In this document: piece by piece, positions 27,764-37,605 of the stretch
Layout of the letters: each line of letters starts with the position of its first letter
How positions within the stretch are numbered: position 1 is the stretch's first letter
Assembly (NCBI GenBank): GCA_030537935.1
Contig: JAUNUY010000003.1
Location: 124,001-188,000, forward strand
Direction: 5' to 3'
From: Eubacteriales bacterium
GTDB lineage: Bacteria > Bacillota > Clostridia > Lachnospirales > Lachnospiraceae
DNA: 64,000 nt
The notes under the pieces: model-generated
What the model was told of the DNA's origin: nothing
The model's input: only the letters and a program-made list of their open reading frames with translations
Databases searched by the model: none
Translations under genes and position numbers: made by a program

Positions 27764-28630
27764 TTATAATTGCGCATCCGTACCGCCCAATGCTTTCCAG
27801 AGTTGATTCAAATCATTCTGTTGATAATAGAAATACTTGCCGTTCGACAGAACGATTAAATTCCCCTGCATATCTCCATAAAAGAAGTTATAGGTCTGAT
27901 GGGTACCGTCTACATAATCCAATCGAATGGCAAAACCGCCGCCTGCCACCTCTTCTATATTCGTGGCATCAGCCTTTTGTAGGCCTCTCACGTAGCCCGT
28001 CACCTTTTCTATCGCTTCTCTTTTATCCGTTTCTATCTTTTCTTTGTCATGCTCCGCACTGCCATTTTGACGGATGAGACTTACTTTTGCTACGTCTTTC
28101 GTTTCAGAATATCCCGGAATCCATGCACCGTTTTCTCCTACGTAGTAATCGCCTACCCAGCAAGATGCCCACATGGCACCATCATTTTTATCGCCCAGAT
28201 AATACCATGCTCCTCTTACTTGTTGCCAACCACTTTTCATTGAACCGTCATTCGCACCACCGAGATAGTACCATGTTCCTCTAATTTGTTGCCATTCACT
28301 TTTCATTGAACCGTCATTCGCACCGCCGAGGTAGTACCATGCACCGCCCAGCTTCTGCCAGCCGCTCTTCATCGAGCCGTCATTCGCACCGCCGAGGTAG
28401 TACCATGCACCGCCCAGCTTCTGCCAGCCGCTTTTCATCACGCCGTCATGTCCAAGATAATACCATGCATTCCCCACCTGCCGCCAGCCTGTCAAAGACA
28501 CACCCTGATTCAGATAATACCACCCCTGCTTGGTCTGCTGCCAACCCGTTTTTGCAGCCGCCTCAGCCTGAAGAGGCCATAGCAGACACATGATGGCAAG
28601 TATCGCTACAACTAATTTTTTATTTTTCAT
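27764..28630 (-). CDS. Secreted protein with choline-binding-type repeats and an unknown C-terminal domain
   Basis: 288 residues from the ATG at 28628-28630 (GGAGGAGGAAGAAGC before it); the in-frame extension to 28699 is not needed. Signal peptide (LVVAILAIMCLLWPLQAEAA), six repeats of 20-26 residues (GWQKLGGAWYYLGGANDGSM), two of them nearly identical at DNA level (28306-28440), then a charged 100-residue domain with YVDGTHQTYNFFYGD. Repeat tract comes first, unlike the Pce-like proteins. Function of the end domain unknown. Confidence 0.82.
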   Translation of the reverse strand: MKNKKLVVAILAIMCLLWPLQAEAAAKTGWQQTKQGWYYLNQGVSLTGWRQVGNAWYYLGHDGVMKSGWQKLGGAWYYLGGANDGSMKSGWQKLGGAWYYLGGANDGSMKSEWQQIRGTWYYLGGANDGSMKSGWQQVRGAWYYLGDKNDGAMWASCWVGDYYVGENGAWIPGYSETKDVAKVSLIRQNGSAEHDKEKIETDKREAIEKVTGYVRGLQKADATNIEEVAGGGFAIRLDYVDGTHQTYNFFYGDMQGNLIVLSNGKYFYYQQNDLNQLWKALGGTDAQL

Positions 28631-28714
28631 GCTTCTTCCTCCTCCTAAACAGAACTGTATTCCAACACATCCCAAGGCACCTAAAATACCAAGCGGCACG
28701 TCTATGTGTATCTC

Positions 28715-28858
28715 CTATATCGGTCGGTATCCACCAGATGCATTCTGTTCTCCGATCTCTTCCGGCAGAGATTTGCCATCAAACAAATTTGCATCGATGT
28801 ACACTTTTATTGCATCACCCGGATTCCACTTCAAAATATCCTCAGTCGCCGGTATCAT
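28715..28858 (-). CDS. Possible small ORF (47 residues), coupled to the preceding one
   Basis: Starts with an ATGA overlap on the stop of the frame at 28855-29052 and reads MIPATEDILKWNPGDAIKVY onward. The amino-acid mix is protein-like, but there is no known family. The two frames may be one gene split by a frameshift. Confidence 0.35.
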   Translation of the reverse strand: MIPATEDILKWNPGDAIKVYIDANLFDGKSLPEEIGEQNASGGYRPI

Positions 28859-29052
28859 TCCGTTGCCTCTATCAATAGATGGTCTATATTATTCCGAATC
28901 ACTCCTTCATCTACAGCATTTTCGGAACAATTCGCCTCCACCTTGCATTTGTCGGTAGAAATACCTGGATTAATAAGATTATGACTAATATACTCTTCTT
29001 CATCTCCATCTCCTGAATAAACAATCAAAAAGATGCACTTACCACCTCCCAT
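28855..29052 (-). CDS. Possible small ORF (65 residues), possibly a gene fragment
   Basis: Open frame starting MGGGKCIFLIVYSGDGDEEE, acidic and soluble. The nearest GGAGG lies about 40 bases upstream, too far to serve this ATG, so the true start is unclear or the gene is decayed. Confidence 0.3.
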   Translation of the reverse strand: MGGGKCIFLIVYSGDGDEEEYISHNLINPGISTDKCKVEANCSENAVDEGVIRNNIDHLLIEATE

Positions 29053-29261
29053 TGCGATTGTCGTACGATATAAAAAACGTTCCCTCCTTTCCTACATGGT
29101 CGCTTCAAACCAAATGATGCTTTATATCTGATACCGTACAACGCACCACATCAAAAGAAGTAATCCGTGTCTAATCACATTATATATGAGATTATCTTAT
29201 TGACAGCCCTATATAAAAATAATAAAATTTCCATAAGAGTTGTCGGGAAGGAACAAAATCA

Positions 29262-29948
29262 TTGCAGTTAGTACTTAAAAATATTGAAAAGTCTTTTGGA
29301 CGCCAATCGGTGCTCAAGGGGGGGCATTATACCTTTGAAGAGGGAAAAATATATGGACTTCTCGGTAGAAATGGGGCCGGTAAAACCACTCTCTTTAACA
29401 TACTTTATGGGGATGTGGCATCCGATACAGGTTCTATAACATTAGCGGATGAACAGGGTCTTCATCCGCTTGACCATAACGATGTGGGGATGCTTTTTTC
29501 TGAACCGCTCTTACCAGAATATTTAACGGGTTATGAATTTACCCGCTTCATGGATGTCCATGGATTGGGTGCATCTCAAGCTGGAAATGAACTGGAGCAG
29601 ATGGCGTTCTCAAGAAGTGATCAGGATAAGTTTATCAAGGATTATTCCACCGGAATGAAAGCTAAATTATCCCTTATGAGCCTTATGTTGGAAAAACCGA
29701 AAATTCTGTTGTTGGATGAGCCCCTCACCTCTTTAGATGTCATTATGGCCTCAACAATCAAGCAACTGTTAAAGGACTATAAACAAGGGCATATTCTTAT
29801 CTTTTCCACTCATGTGATGGAGGTTGCCAGAGATCTTTGTGAAGAGATTGTCCTGTTACGCTCAGGTAAAATCAGTCCCTTTACAGCGCATGGTAACTTT
29901 GAAGAAGAACTCATTGCCCACTTAACGGAAGTTAATATCAATGAATAA
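29262..29948 (+). CDS. ABC transporter ATP-binding protein
   Basis: 228 residues with a TTG start (GGGAAGGAAC upstream). Walker A GRNGAGKTT, Walker B ILLLDEPLTSLDV and switch FSTHVMEVA; the signature loop is KDYSTGMKAKLSL, i.e. STGM instead of SGGQ, common in the bacteriocin/lantibiotic-immunity branch. Its end overlaps the permease gene by 8 bases. AT-rich compared with the genes before it, suggesting recent acquisition. Confidence 0.88.
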   Translation: MQLVLKNIEKSFGRQSVLKGGHYTFEEGKIYGLLGRNGAGKTTLFNILYGDVASDTGSITLADEQGLHPLDHNDVGMLFSEPLLPEYLTGYEFTRFMDVHGLGASQAGNELEQMAFSRSDQDKFIKDYSTGMKAKLSLMSLMLEKPKILLLDEPLTSLDVIMASTIKQLLKDYKQGHILIFSTHVMEVARDLCEEIVLLRSGKISPFTAHGNFEEELIAHLTEVNINE

Positions 29949-31538
29949 TCTTGGTCTCTACATTCAATACCACAGTATTACAAGCTTAAATCAGACCTAT
30001 TGCGCCCTTAAACGTTTGCCCTTATTAAGAAAGAAGCTTCCGGCCTCACCTCGGGCTAACGACACGACAAAACGAAATTTTATTTATCTGGGTCTTTTGA
30101 TGAAAATCATCAAAGCAATTTTTAACAGCACGTTTACCCTTGGCTTTTATACACTCATCTGGCTAATTTTAAAGATGAAGTCCCCTGAAATTTACATGCA
30201 AGATATCACTTTCGGTATTCTACAGAGCTTTTTCTTTATTAACATTCTTTTAGGCCCCTTTATTAGGACAACGTCAAAACAAGAAGCAGACTGGAGTGCA
30301 CATTATTTTCTCAGGGTATTTAAATTTCAGCCTAAGGCTTTTTCTCCTACCGCATCTATCTTAATGCCTTACGAATTACGTTAGGTATGCTGTCTCCTAT
30401 CCTATTTGCAGCACTGTTTTTTGATGCACTCCGGCTCTTCCTTATGGCTTTTGGGGCAAGTATTTTTCTAAGAATCTTTTTTGAAGCCCTTACCATAAAA
30501 TGTTATCAAAAAAATGAAAAGACCCTTATGCTGAAAAGTGGCTTTCAGCTAACCTTCATATTTTTTTGTTCTGTAGCAAGCTTCATCCCTTTTATTTCCG
30601 CAGCAATACCACCTCTTATTCTGGCCTCTTTTTTCTTCGGTTTAGGCGGTAGTATTTGGGCTATATTCTTTATTAAGAACAATGATTTTACCGCTCTGGC
30701 TCGAACGATAAGTACGCCGGTAGAACTCAAGACCTCAGAAGATTCATTAGCTAAAGTTGAGTTTATAGACTTAAATGTGGAGAAAGACCATGACCTCTTG
30801 TCGGTAAATGGCAATCTAATGAAGGATCAAGCGGGTTATGAATACCTTCATACACTAACCTTTAAACGCTTTGATAAAATCATTTTTAAACCGACCAAGA
30901 GAAAGGTTATCATTCTTACGATTATTTTCAGCATTTGCTTTGCCTTTACCCTCATCGCTGCTGACAGCATAAAAAATGACATTCATAAAGTTTTAAATGT
31001 GCTCTTTGCAAGCAGTTTCCTATATTCCTATATTCTGAATCCGGGCAGTCGTTTTACACGTTTTCTTTTCATGTATTTAGATAGGCATCTTTTAGTTTAC
31101 CACTATTATAGAAAACCGGAAGCAATCCTAACGTCCTTAAAAATTCGTTTGATAAAACTCTTGAAACTAACCATGCCAATCACGGCAATCCTCATCATTG
31201 GATGTTTCACGCTATCTTGTATTTTCTACGACCAGTTAGGGACCAAAATTTTTTTATGGATTCCATTACTTTTGATTCAAGGTTTCTTTTTCTCATTGAC
31301 ATCATTATTTATATACTATATATTTCAACCCTACAACCTTAAAATGGAATCAAAAGGTCCTATGGCATCCATCATCAATGGTGTCCTATATGCGGTTAGC
31401 TTTATATTTTTCCGCAAAGAAGTCAATGCGTATGCTATCTTGACCCTTGCTATAATTATGGCTGTATTAACTTTAAGTTACCCCATAATTATCAAGAAAA
31501 AAGGACCGAAAGCCTTTAAGCTTAACGAACGCCAATAA
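29941..31538 (+). pseudogene. ABC permease, frameshifted near 30350-30365
   Basis: Frame 1 runs from the ATG at 29941 to TAG at 30384 (ending PTASILMPYELR). The frame ending at 31538 is open through the same site and reads LNALRITLGMLSPILFAALF; joined as PTASI..LNALRITLGML it gives about 532 residues with many hydrophobic helices, the size of one membrane subunit. The ATG at 30387 has no ribosome site. A short slip within the repeat-like ATCTATC at 30355-30361 would explain it. Otherwise programmed frameshifting or a sequencing error. Confidence 0.75.
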
Positions 31539-31573
31539 AGCCAAGTATTCACCGCAAAATGGACAATCAAACA

Positions 31574-31614
31574 GAGCCTCTTTCCCGCTATAAGACGGTA
31601 ATAGAGGCTCTTTT
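31574..31614 (+). terminator. Rho-independent terminator
   Basis: GAGCCTCT / AGAGGCTC around a 21-base loop, then TTTT; 36 bases after the permease stop. Confidence 0.7.
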
Positions 31615-31926
31615 CCATTCCTTTTTATTCAGATTCTTGAGATTATCACTTTAGCGTATAAAGAGTTACTGAACACATCCATTCAAAACGCTTACGCCCG
31701 ATACACTATGATGGATAGAAGACAAGCAGTATTCCCCCTCGAATGGTCATCGTAATGATTTACATTATTACATCATTTTTCAAAGTCGTGCATCTGTAAT
31801 CCTTTGCTTCCAATATTTCCAACACAACACGAAAATGAAACGAAATTTGCCGCCACCTGCTCCATTCTAATTTATCGCCGTCCTTTCGCAGGCGTACAAA
31901 AGAATTCATTGCATCTTTTTGCAGTG

Positions 31927-31954
31927 AAAAGGACGATATTTCTACCGTCCTTTT
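31927..31954 (-). terminator. Rho-independent terminator
   Basis: AAAAGGACG / CGTCCTTTT with a 10-base loop, 15 bases past the stop of the gene at 31969. Confidence 0.75.
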
Positions 31955-31968
31955 GTAGTTTGAAACTA

Positions 31969-33039
31969 TCAGTCGAGTATTAAATCAACCATCGCTTCTT
32001 CGAAGTCTGTTTCACCATTGAATACTTTAATAATGCCATTATCTTTATCTTTTTTAATTGATTTATGGCTTATATCTCCTGGCCTTTGTTTATTTCTTCT
32101 CTTTGTAAAGTCTTTTTCATAAAGATAATAGAAATACTCCTTTTCTATATACGTCAAAATCTCATCTATGTCTTTCCCCTCGTATCCCAGATCTTTTTCT
32201 AGAACATATGCAAGTCGTCCTCTATGCATTCGATCATACTTCAATCTATTATTCTTCTTATCCATCTCAGCATCATCGTATCGCCTAAAAATAAATTTGA
32301 GTTTTTTCTCATCATTATTGAGAAACTTGGCAATCCTACGCAGTATAATTCTGGCGGTTAGTAAGACGATATCATCATTTGTTCTCAACAAATTCTGCAT
32401 AAACTTACCAGGGATTCTTGAACGAAACGGATATAGTTCCAAATTGCAAATTTTCAATTTCCCCAGGTTGTAATTTTCATCCTTAATTTCTTTTAAGACC
32501 CCTTTAAAATAGTTTTTTATATAATAACCATCACCTTCCGGAACATCGAATTCCGATTCTAATTGAATGATATTTTTGTTCCTATTTACAATATGGTTTC
32601 TTAAGGATTTGACATCTTTGAAATTATTCAAATGAGATGTCGGGTCATTTGCTCCAACCTTCTTAAATTCCTCATAGTATTCACTTATATTTTTTTTATT
32701 TTTTATTCTCTTGCTTGACACATGCTCTGAGGCTTTGAATTTATCTTCAAATTCTATATTCGGATTAATTAAACATAAAAATAAATTTGCCTGATCAAAA
32801 TTGCCAATCACATGGTTGGGAATCCCATAATGAACATTGGCGGGTATCTTTTCATATCCATTCTCACAAATTTCATTGCCTTTTAAAATATTTAACCATG
32901 AAAACACTTTATTGTCAGGCTTAAGAAAATCTTCAATAATCTTTGTCCCTTTTTCTCTATGCCATGGACTATATTTTTTTAAAAACTTATCCGTATCTAA
33001 CGTTGCCCCTTCCCAGTCTTTAAGCTTTTTCAAATCCAT
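31969..33039 (-). CDS. Protein of unknown function (356 residues)
   Basis: ATG at 33037-33039 follows GGGAGGGTATT. Soluble, charged, rich in Lys and aromatic residues; no signal peptide or membrane segment. Segments such as VPEGDGYYIKNYFKGVLKEI and FMQNLLRTNDDIVLLTARII do not bring a family to mind. Alone, with its own terminator, in an AT-rich accessory stretch, so probably acquired; a defence or mobile-element role is possible but there is no direct sign. Confidence 0.75.
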   Translation of the reverse strand: MDLKKLKDWEGATLDTDKFLKKYSPWHREKGTKIIEDFLKPDNKVFSWLNILKGNEICENGYEKIPANVHYGIPNHVIGNFDQANLFLCLINPNIEFEDKFKASEHVSSKRIKNKKNISEYYEEFKKVGANDPTSHLNNFKDVKSLRNHIVNRNKNIIQLESEFDVPEGDGYYIKNYFKGVLKEIKDENYNLGKLKICNLELYPFRSRIPGKFMQNLLRTNDDIVLLTARIILRRIAKFLNNDEKKLKFIFRRYDDAEMDKKNNRLKYDRMHRGRLAYVLEKDLGYEGKDIDEILTYIEKEYFYYLYEKDFTKRRNKQRPGDISHKSIKKDKDNGIIKVFNGETDFEEAMVDLILD

Positions 33040-33312
33040 AATACCCTCCCTAAAAAATTGATACATGGTCATCCCGGCACATAAAATGAGTGACACCTAA
33101 CCAAATTCCTTAAAACAAATTTTAACAGTTTTTTAAAAAATGTCAATTCTATTATTCACTTCGAACGTTTATTCTCCATTCCATACTTCTTAGTAAAACG
33201 GAAGAGGCGTTCTTCTTACCTTCTCATATGACAGTCTCTGCTACAAGTCTTGTCATATCTTTCATCGTTCCAACATGTCATCATTTTGTATGTGTCACTC
33301 GATATCTATTCT

Positions 33313-34683
33313 TTATTCGCATGGCTCAATTGACTTCATCATCTTTCGAAGTCGTGCAAATGACCTGCCTAATAGGATGACCATAATCACAGTCACCAAA
33401 ACATCAATAACAAAGGCACTGATATAAACAGATTGAACACCGAACAACCGTGTTAAAATAATCATTGCCGGTATATACAATACAACTTGTCTCAACAGAG
33501 GCAGCATCCCGGCAATTTTAGCCTCGCCGATGGCCGGAAAATAACTCATCCCGTTCATCATTATTGTAAAAAGTGGAATAATCGACATGAATATCACGAA
33601 ATTAAATATATTTTCCGACGTAACGGGCCCTTCAAACATTAAGCCGAGCACCATCTGCGGATTCAATACCGTTATCAGATAGAACGGAACAATGACAATC
33701 AGCGAACCGACGATATAAATTTTCGTGGCACGAATGACCCTGGTATAATTTTCTGCACCAAAATTCATACCGACCACCGGTTGCAAAGAACGCATAAAGG
33801 CGTTTAAAATCATCGTCATAAAAGTCATAATCCGAAATGATACGCCATAAAAAGCCAGATCGTAATCCGTTCCCACGGCGCCTATCGCATTAAATATGAC
33901 GATACCCAATATCAACGTCGTAATCACCATAATCAGTTGCGGCATGCCTAAAGAAATAATACGATTGATGATTGCCGGATCCTTTTGGATGGCAAATACC
34001 TTCGATTGGAACGTGGTTTTCCCACTTCTAAAATACAAAATGGACAACAGCGTGGAGGCAAACATGCCTAAGTTTGTACCCCAAGCGGCACCAACAACAC
34101 CAAAATGAAAAATGACCATCAAGATATAGTTTGCCATTATGTTCACAACAAGTCCTAAGCCCATGATAATGGCCGCTTTCCCCATCTTCCCCTCTGCACG
34201 GATTATCATATTGTAGGCAAGAGAGAAAAACCAAAAAAGCGTTCCGATGATTGTCACCCTGAAATAAGATAGTGCGATTGCCAAAACCCGGCCTTCGCCA
34301 CCCATAAAGGATAGTAGGGGTCTTGCTGTTAAGAATAATGTAATCATCAAAAATGCAGTTAGGATAATACCTAAATAATTGGCATTGCCCAGTATTTTAT
34401 TCTGCGTATCTCTGTCGTTCTTGCCGATTAAAATACTGAGATACGCTCCTGCTCCGGCCCCTACCATTGAGCCGAAACCCAATGCAATTTGAGTCAGCGG
34501 ATAAGCGACTGAAATACCGCTAAGCGCCAATTCACCGACGAATTTTCCCACAAATATTGCATCAAAGATAACATTCAGCCCGTGAAGGCCCATTGCTACG
34601 ATTGCCGGTAACGTCAGTTTGACCATAATCTTCCATAAATTACCATTTAATATCATCTGTGATTGTTTGCTGTCTGCTTTCAT
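33313..34683 (-). CDS. MATE-family multidrug/sodium antiporter
   Basis: 456 residues with about twelve membrane helices in two MatE halves; AAAGGACGGAG before the ATG. TLPAIVAMGLHGLNVIFDAI near the N-terminus and the second-half IISLGMPQLIMVITTLILG match the DinF/NorM-like bacterial MATE proteins. It expels cationic compounds in exchange for Na+ or H+. Monocistronic; substrate unknown. Confidence 0.93.
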   Translation of the reverse strand: MKADSKQSQMILNGNLWKIMVKLTLPAIVAMGLHGLNVIFDAIFVGKFVGELALSGISVAYPLTQIALGFGSMVGAGAGAYLSILIGKNDRDTQNKILGNANYLGIILTAFLMITLFLTARPLLSFMGGEGRVLAIALSYFRVTIIGTLFWFFSLAYNMIIRAEGKMGKAAIIMGLGLVVNIMANYILMVIFHFGVVGAAWGTNLGMFASTLLSILYFRSGKTTFQSKVFAIQKDPAIINRIISLGMPQLIMVITTLILGIVIFNAIGAVGTDYDLAFYGVSFRIMTFMTMILNAFMRSLQPVVGMNFGAENYTRVIRATKIYIVGSLIVIVPFYLITVLNPQMVLGLMFEGPVTSENIFNFVIFMSIIPLFTIMMNGMSYFPAIGEAKIAGMLPLLRQVVLYIPAMIILTRLFGVQSVYISAFVIDVLVTVIMVILLGRSFARLRKMMKSIEPCE

Positions 34684-35027
34684 TCTCCGTCCTTTCTTTT
34701 ATAAAATGTACGGTGCAATCAAAGTCAATTGACAGCCCCATACGTCCCATTGTATCCCGCCATATTCGAGTCCAAAGGTTAATCCTGTCATCAACAACTT
34801 ATTTACCGGCACTATCGGCCGACGTTACAACTGACGTAATGATACCCACCGAAAAACAGGGTGTTTAAGCCGATGTAGATCATCTCCGGTAAGATGATTA
34901 ACTCTATCTAACCTTATCAACTCTATCTTAATCATTCTTTTTTATAAAAAAAAGTGATAGAAAGACAAAAAATAAGCTAATCGGTTCAATTAGCTTATCA
35001 GAATGGACTTTATGTATTTGTTTAATC
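34684..35027. other. Intergenic gap
   Basis: MATE promoter region and the AraC terminator at 34972-34998; no gene seen. Confidence 0.4.
34972..34998 (-). terminator. Rho-independent terminator, duplicated element
   Basis: ATAAGCTAAT-CGGTTCA-ATTAGCTTAT followed on the minus strand by TTTTTTG. The same sequence, differing by one base in the loop, follows the other AraC gene at 42489-42515, together with conserved flank AAAGTGATAGA/GAGACAAAAAA. Confidence 0.8.
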
Positions 35028-36008
35028 TTATTTCCCGTTGCGATACCGGGAAGGGGTACAATGATACTTCTTTTGAAAGGCTCTTGAAAAATTACTGTGA
35101 TAGTTAAAGCCCACACTCTTATAGATGTGATTTATTTTATAGTCGGTTTCTTCCAACAACATGGCGGCCTTTTCCAAACGTCTATTCAGATGATAAATGT
35201 AGGGAGAAATGCCACATGCCTCCTTAAAAAGCTTCTTCAAGCCACTTAAGCTGATGGAAAATTCATTGGCAATAAATGTCATATCAAGATACTTATCCAG
35301 ATTGTCATCAAGATATTCTTTGATATCATTGAAAAGTTTTATCTTCTTTTTACTTAAATTCTTATTCACCAAACCGATAAAATCATTATAAAATAAAGCG
35401 GATGCCGACAAGAGTTCCAGAGACTTAGCCTTCATTAAGATTTTATTGTCCTGCCTTGAGGCAGCTTCCATCTCTTCAAACAATTGATTGATTTTATAAT
35501 TTCCTTCATGAATAAAAATATTCCGAAGATGATGACTATTATAATATTTCTCCATGAAAGACGGATTCAAAGACCGATTTTTCACGGCATCCATCATCGC
35601 TTGATAATAGAAGGTCACGCCGACAAATCTCACCTCTTTATGAAAGCTATGAAACGTTAACATTTTAAAGTTACTTGCCGCGTTTAAAATATCGCCACAA
35701 TTCAACCTTCTTTCTCTACCGTCTTCCGTGACAAATAATACATTGCCTTTCATGACTTTGAATATTACCAGCGCATCATCAATATAAGAATCCAAACCTT
35801 TCAAATTGACATTTCGGTAAACGGCATCTGTCTGAAACATGTGAATCCCATCGGCAATTTTATAGACTAAGCTATCGCCGATTACACTGTGTCCATTGCC
35901 TTTCAACGTCAAGACGTCACCGTGATTTGATTGTAGAATAAAATGCCTGTAATAATTATCCCGATTATAAAAATTCAGCCAGTAATTATTCACATCTTTT
36001 GATGCCAT
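35028..36008 (-). CDS. AraC-family regulator, end of the uptake operon
   Basis: 326 residues from the ATG at 36006-36008 (GAGGGGAGCTTTC). C-terminal AraC domain with FIANEFSISLSGLKKLFKEA and SVGFNYHSNFSRAFQKKYHC, ending TPSRYRNGK. About half of the residues seem shared with the AraC protein at 42529-43518 (both have KINHIYKSVGFNYHSNFS-like segments), so the two arose by duplication. It lies 119 bases after the EcfA gene and may be transcribed with it. Confidence 0.92.
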   Translation of the reverse strand: MASKDVNNYWLNFYNRDNYYRHFILQSNHGDVLTLKGNGHSVIGDSLVYKIADGIHMFQTDAVYRNVNLKGLDSYIDDALVIFKVMKGNVLFVTEDGRERRLNCGDILNAASNFKMLTFHSFHKEVRFVGVTFYYQAMMDAVKNRSLNPSFMEKYYNSHHLRNIFIHEGNYKINQLFEEMEAASRQDNKILMKAKSLELLSASALFYNDFIGLVNKNLSKKKIKLFNDIKEYLDDNLDKYLDMTFIANEFSISLSGLKKLFKEACGISPYIYHLNRRLEKAAMLLEETDYKINHIYKSVGFNYHSNFSRAFQKKYHCTPSRYRNGK

Positions 36009-36126
36009 GAAAGCTCCCCTCTTGTACCCATTCAAATATCAGAAGTTCCTCGTGGTGATTTCATCTTAACATGATTCATGGCGATCATCAATCAACGGGC
36101 CGTCCCGGTATGGTAGCGATGATATC

Positions 36127-37605
36127 TTATAACACCGGAAGGGCGCCATGATGCCTATCATCCCGAAACCTTTCGTTCTTCGTTTCGTCTTTGACGGGAT
36201 GTCCTGACAGAAACAGGATTCTCGTACATATTTTATTGATAAACTCGATATCATGAGAAATGACAAAAATAATCCGACCGTTTGCTATCCTTTGAACTTG
36301 TGTCGCCACTTTATTCATACTGTCCAAGTCAAGCCCGGAGGTCGGTTCATCGAATATAATGATTTCCTTACCGTCCATAAGAGCGGAGGCGATTACGACC
36401 CTTTGCTTTTGTCCACCGGATAAAGAGAGCGGATGGGCTTCTAAATATGCCGATAAGTCAAGCTCTTCAGCAATTCTCTTTGCCTTAGCCCAGTCCGCAT
36501 CCTCTTGTGAGAGAAAAAGCAGTTCTTTCCATACCGTGTCTAAAAACAGTTGATGATTCACGTCCTGCATAACCATGGAACAACATCTCCGTCTTTGCCT
36601 TGCCTTAATCGATTTACCGGAAGGCGAACGTTTTATTTCCCCCTTGCCTTTTAAAATACCGCATATCGCATAGGCAAGCGTTGTCTTACCCACGCCGTTT
36701 CTCCCCATGATACCGATGATTTCACCTTTCGTACATTGGCATTCGGGTATGTGCCAAAGTACTTCGCCATGCTTATACGCATAAGAAAAATTGTTGATGT
36801 ACAAATCCGCTTTTCTCGGACCACCAATCTCAAAATGACGCTCTCTCAGCTTATCATGTAACACCGGTGCGACGAGACTTCTGATGCCCATGGCCTCCCT
36901 CTCTTTTTCGGACAGGTCGGTCAGTTCTTTCGTCGTCATGATTTTCTTTATCTCGCCATAATCCATATAAACAATCCGATCAACGAACGACATCAAATAG
37001 TATACTCTATGTTCGGCAATGAGGATGGTCTTCCCCTCTTTTTTCAACTGGTCAATGACTTCTCTCAAATCTTCGATGGCATCGGCATCCAAGTTACTGC
37101 TCGGCTCATCGAACAGGACAATGTCCGTATCCGTCATATAAACAGCCGCGCAGGCAACCTTTTGCTTTTCGCCGCCGGACAGATGAAAGATTTCCCTGTT
37201 CAACAAATTTTCCATATTCAGACCGGCTGTTGTGGCAGCCAATCTTTCCTTCATTCTCTCCGGACTTTCCCTGTGATTCATTAAGCCGAACAAAAGCTCA
37301 TCCGTGGTATTGATATTGAAAAATTGGGATTTGGGATTTTGAAATACGGAACCTACCTGCTTTGACAGTTCTTGAATACCGGTCGAGGACAACTCCTCCC
37401 CATTCAGAGACACTTGTCCGGACAGGGTCCCTGCCAAGTGATTCGGTATGATACCGTTGATTGCACTTAAAAGTGTAGATTTTCCCGACCCGGATTTCCC
37501 TAAAAGTAAAATTGTTTCTCCTTTATGAATGGTCAAATTAATTTTTTTTAGGGCATATTCACGCTTCCCGTCATATTGAAATGAAACATTACGGAAGGCA
37601 ATCAC
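36127..37605 (-). CDS. ECF transporter energizing ATPase, fused double domain
   Basis: 492 residues made of two ATPase domains, equal to EcfA and EcfA' joined. Walker A GKSGSGKST and GRNGVGKTT, signatures LSGGEKQ and LSGGQKQR, Walker B VLFDEPSS and IIFDEPTS. GTG start at 37603-37605 behind GGAGGGGTTCT, overlapping the EcfT stop. The motor for the S component at 38267 and EcfT at 37602. Fused ATPases of this sort go with dedicated (non-shared) ECF systems. Confidence 0.92.
   Translation of the reverse strand: MIAFRNVSFQYDGKREYALKKINLTIHKGETILLLGKSGSGKSTLLSAINGIIPNHLAGTLSGQVSLNGEELSSTGIQELSKQVGSVFQNPKSQFFNINTTDELLFGLMNHRESPERMKERLAATTAGLNMENLLNREIFHLSGGEKQKVACAAVYMTDTDIVLFDEPSSNLDADAIEDLREVIDQLKKEGKTILIAEHRVYYLMSFVDRIVYMDYGEIKKIMTTKELTDLSEKEREAMGIRSLVAPVLHDKLRERHFEIGGPRKADLYINNFSYAYKHGEVLWHIPECQCTKGEIIGIMGRNGVGKTTLAYAICGILKGKGEIKRSPSGKSIKARQRRRCCSMVMQDVNHQLFLDTVWKELLFLSQEDADWAKAKRIAEELDLSAYLEAHPLSLSGGQKQRVVIASALMDGKEIIIFDEPTSGLDLDSMNKVATQVQRIANGRIIFVISHDIEFINKICTRILFLSGHPVKDETKNERFRDDRHHGALPVL

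Larger units (their letters stand above)
31539..31968. other. Intergenic gap between convergent units
   Basis: Holds the two terminators at 31574-31614 and 31927-31954. No frame with a ribosome site and no RNA gene seen. Confidence 0.5.
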
